Shown here one piece after another: positions 61,784 through 64,000 of a stretch of DNA of 64,000 nt. The notes under the pieces are model-generated. The model did no database searches. It was given only the letters and a program-made list of their open reading frames with translations, and had not been told where the DNA came from. The position numbers and the translations under genes were made by a program. Position 1 is the stretch's first letter, and each line of letters starts with the position of its first letter. The DNA is from Candidatus Zhuqueibacterota bacterium. GTDB taxonomy: Bacteria > Zhuqueibacterota > Zhuqueibacteria > Oceanimicrobiales > Oceanimicrobiaceae. The stretch is from positions 62,001 to 126,000 of the forward strand of contig JAJDAD010000023.1 in the NCBI GenBank assembly GCA_029262055.1. The letters run 5' to 3'.

Positions 61784-63385
61784 CTACTTCAGCAATAACA
61801 TCTTTTTGGTGGTCACAAAATTGTCCGCAACCAACTTGTAAAAATACAAGCCGGAAGAAAGTCTGGACCCGTCAAAATCCACAGTGTAAACATTCGGCAG
61901 CAGCTCGTCATCAATCAGCGTCTGAACTTCCTGGCCCAGGGCGTTAAAGACAACCAGCCTCACATGGCCTGCCCGCGGAACCTCAAAGCGGATGGTTGTG
62001 CCCGGGTTAAACGGGTTCGGGTAGTTTTGCTCAAGGGCGAATGTTCGTGGAGTAGTAGCTCCCGGAACCGGCTCAATCGAGGTTACCAACGCCGTATCAA
62101 GAAATGCGATTGTATTTGCGAGAATGCTGCGCGCGTAATTTGTATTGTGCACGCCCTCGCTACCCTCATTCTCTACGAAGCGTAGATTGAACTGACCGAT
62201 AGCAAAGTCGGCAGAGTCCTGGGAAGAGGCATTTGGCAGAGCATTGACTTCCAGATCATCAATGATATTGGACAGGCTGTCCAAAAGGGCGCGAATCTCA
62301 GTACGTCGCCCGCGATGGTCGAACTCATCATCGCCAGTGGTCTCCAACCCGGATACATGGCAGCCTTCCTGACTACAGGCCTCAATTCTCGGCTCAAAAG
62401 TGTGTCCGGTCTTCGCCGGATTGTTTTCATCTACAAACGGTGTCATGAAAACGTGGCAAGTGACACACTTTTCTTCCTGCAACGACGGCAGAACCTGGTG
62501 CGGTGACTGCGTCACGAAGGCAACGCCAGGAATTTCCGCTGCGCCAAACCCACCAAACACCGAAGCTGTCGAGTGGTGCGGATTGTCAGGCGGGGCTGCA
62601 TCTTCCGGGTTGTGGCACTTCACACACAGATCTGCCGGTGGCAGCCGTAGTTGGCCAGGATTGGCCGCGTCGTGTGGGTCGTGGCAGGTTGCGCAGACGA
62701 TTGGCAAAGCATCATCGCCCGGCGGCACCACATTGGGAATAATATTGGTGGTATCCTCAGGGGTAGTGCCCACAAACTGCAGAAAACCCTGAAAAGTGTG
62801 ACAGCCGGAACAGTTAGGATTGTTTCTAAACCTGTCCTGCAAAAACGCAACAGGATGCGTGTCTGAATGAGAGTGGGCTGCCTCCAGCCACTCCTCGATA
62901 TAGGGATGATGTTCGTCCTGGTGACATTGGCCACAGTTTTCCGCAGCCGCAGCAAGCATGCTGGGCCTGGGAGGCAATTCACCTGTGGAAAAAACATTGG
63001 CAGTGTGTCCTGACGCAGGTCCGTGGCAGGACTCACATTGGACATTGGTTTTCTTATCAAACTCAGCCTGATCATTGACCGTAATACTGCCATCCCCGTT
63101 AATCGTTACAAAATCATCTGCGCCGAGATTGGTTGCCGTTGTATCCCAACCGGTCGTGTGACACTGCAGACAGCGGGCCGTACCCTGCACAAATGCAGAG
63201 GCAGAATCAAAGGCAGCCGCATGGACAGTTTCCTGCCAGAACGGGAAGACGTTACCTCCTGGAGGGCCGGAATGGCATCCCTCACATGTGGCAGCGCCAC
63301 GATAAGTCAACTCTTGTGCAAACACCATATTAAAGCCTGTAAACAACACCGCGCTTGCGGTCAACAGTAGTATACTTCCTTTCAT
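61784..63385 (-). CDS. Multiheme cytochrome c with type IX-type C-terminal sorting domain
   Basis: 533 residues from ATG 63383-63385 (AAGGAG six to seven bases upstream). Signal peptide, then eight CxxCH motifs (CEGCH, CLQCH, CESCH, CGQCH, CSGCH, CATCH, CVKCH, CVTCH) and a ninth, CSQEGCH, with four residues between cysteines. The last 80 residues (LEQNYPNPFNPGTTIRFEVP, GLYFYKLVADNF) are the secretion-sorting domain of FCB bacteria that directs proteins to the cell surface. It should be an exported surface cytochrome. It lies 16 bases upstream of the barrel gene. Confidence 0.88.
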   Translation of the reverse strand: MKGSILLLTASAVLFTGFNMVFAQELTYRGAATCEGCHSGPPGGNVFPFWQETVHAAAFDSASAFVQGTARCLQCHTTGWDTTATNLGADDFVTINGDGSITVNDQAEFDKKTNVQCESCHGPASGHTANVFSTGELPPRPSMLAAAAENCGQCHQDEHHPYIEEWLEAAHSHSDTHPVAFLQDRFRNNPNCSGCHTFQGFLQFVGTTPEDTTNIIPNVVPPGDDALPIVCATCHDPHDAANPGQLRLPPADLCVKCHNPEDAAPPDNPHHSTASVFGGFGAAEIPGVAFVTQSPHQVLPSLQEEKCVTCHVFMTPFVDENNPAKTGHTFEPRIEACSQEGCHVSGLETTGDDEFDHRGRRTEIRALLDSLSNIIDDLEVNALPNASSQDSADFAIGQFNLRFVENEGSEGVHNTNYARSILANTIAFLDTALVTSIEPVPGATTPRTFALEQNYPNPFNPGTTIRFEVPRAGHVRLVVFNALGQEVQTLIDDELLPNVYTVDFDGSRLSSGLYFYKLVADNFVTTKKMLLLK

Positions 63386-63499
63386 CATTGACTCCTTCCA
63401 ATCAACTTTCCAGGTCCTAAATTTACTCAAAAAACACTTTCACTGACACAATATAGGTTGGCCGTACCTCCTTTCGATTTTCTGGTCTTCTGTCGTTTA

Positions 63500-64000
63500 T
63501 TATAATTGTGAAGTACCGGTGTGGCATTCACTGCAAGCCATCTCTTTCCACGCCTCTTCGATGTCTACCGGGTGTCTAAACTCCAGCCCGGATGGCGCGA
63601 TGGCCTGGCCGTTGGCGCCCGATCCTTGCGAAATGATGACGTGACAGCTATTGCAGTCATTTGTGATCACTTCGCCGCTTTCGTCATTCACAAAGCTTCC
63701 GTTGTGACAGCGATAGCAGCCGGGACTGGTGAAATGCCCGATGTTGTCCGGATAAACATCCCATTGCACCTTCATTTCAGGAAAGAAATTTCTACGATAG
63801 ATTTCCTGAGTCGAGGCAATCAACTGCTTTACATCAGCAGTTCTTGTCTCCCAGGTCTCAGGATATTCATCCGCATAAGCTTGCTCTATTTGTGTTGCAA
63901 TTTTCTGCTTCGCCGAATCCTTGACGCTGTACTCGCCGATCAAGGCTTCGATCGCGATGCGTTTGGCGCTGGGCAGTGACGGTTCTATCTCGCCCATGCT
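63500..64000 (-). CDS. Multiheme cytochrome c, N-terminus cut by window edge
   Basis: The reading frame is open through base 64000; at least 166 residues of C-terminal part are visible. Three CxxCH motifs (CYRCH, CNSCH, CSECH) follow a helical region. GHFTSPGCYRCHNGSF followed by NDCNSCHVII resembles the C-terminal heme part of membrane-associated c-type cytochromes seen with ResB-like or NapC-like proteins in FCB genomes. An ATG at 63995-63997 is unlikely to be the real start. Probably the first visible gene of the multiheme operon. Confidence 0.7.
   Translation of the reverse strand, partial: SMGEIEPSLPSAKRIAIEALIGEYSVKDSAKQKIATQIEQAYADEYPETWETRTADVKQLIASTQEIYRRNFFPEMKVQWDVYPDNIGHFTSPGCYRCHNGSFVNDESGEVITNDCNSCHVIISQGSGANGQAIAPSGLEFRHPVDIEEAWKEMACSECHTGTSQL

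Noticed and set aside
1-64000. tRNA, rRNA, CRISPR arrays, insertion sequences or prophage genes
   Set aside because: No cloverleaf-like stretch, regular spaced repeats, transposase or integrase reading was found on inspection.

Overview
The window looks like a chromosomal segment from an uncultured or little-studied diderm of the Fibrobacteres-Chlorobi-Bacteroidetes (FCB) group, most likely near Calditrichota/KSB1/Zixibacteria. Pointers are a C-terminal secretion-sorting domain of the YPNPFNPGTTIRFEVP type on a multiheme cytochrome, STN-type TonB-dependent receptors with a FecI/FecR pair, many lipoproteins and outer-membrane barrels, and moderate GC. This placement is inference. After two plus-strand genes (a membrane glycosyltransferase and a PHP-type metallohydrolase), essentially every gene from 2975 to 64000 lies on the minus strand.

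Layout, in increasing coordinates: (1) 2975-7484, R3H protein, Mpl, RodZ-like protein, Maf, Dtd and a UbiA prenyltransferase. (2) 7474-13857, an Omp85/TamA-like barrel, a 1162-residue outer-membrane protein and an NHL propeller protein. (3) 13922-17761, the rplM-rpsI-rpsB-tsf-pyrH-frr operon, with a good sigma70 promoter at one end and an intrinsic terminator at the other. (4) 17800-20762, pyrR-pyrB-pyrC with a convincing PyrR-type attenuation leader. (5) 20787-25572, an M23 peptidase, a barrel protein and a Big_1-repeat lipoprotein. (6) 25729-36905, a type IV pilus/type II secretion-like locus: PilX-like protein, three pseudopilins, a major pilin behind a sigma54-type promoter, PilC, an NtrC-family regulator without a GAFTGA loop, PilB, CheY-like regulator, histidine kinase, prepilin peptidase and a MerR-like DNA-binding protein.

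(7) 37438-48412, a cell-surface signalling region: ECF sigma factor, FecR, an STN TonB receptor, a DUF4097-like lipoprotein, two small barrels, a second STN TonB receptor and a lipoprotein serine hydrolase. (8) 48469-56879, an unusual nitrate-respiration operon read as Rieske, full-length cytochrome b, octaheme HAO-family cytochrome, NapD, a 41-codon ORF, NapA, a tetraheme (internally duplicated) NapB, and a glutamate-cysteine ligase/CBS fusion. No NapC, NapG, NapH or NapF is in the window, so quinol electrons may enter through the Rieske/cytochrome b module and the octaheme cytochrome. (9) 57313-58549, a carboxymuconolactone-decarboxylase-like protein and a cysteine-rich receiver protein. (10) 58810-64000, a multiheme module: a 14-heme periplasmic cytochrome, a CXXXY-type CcmE, an outer-membrane barrel, a multiheme cytochrome with the sorting domain, and a cytochrome cut by the window edge. 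Together the last four resemble a porin-cytochrome electron conduit whose exterior subunit would be delivered by type IX secretion.

No tRNA, rRNA, CRISPR array or insertion sequence was recognised by eye. All functions are homology-style readings of the translated sequence; no database search was run.
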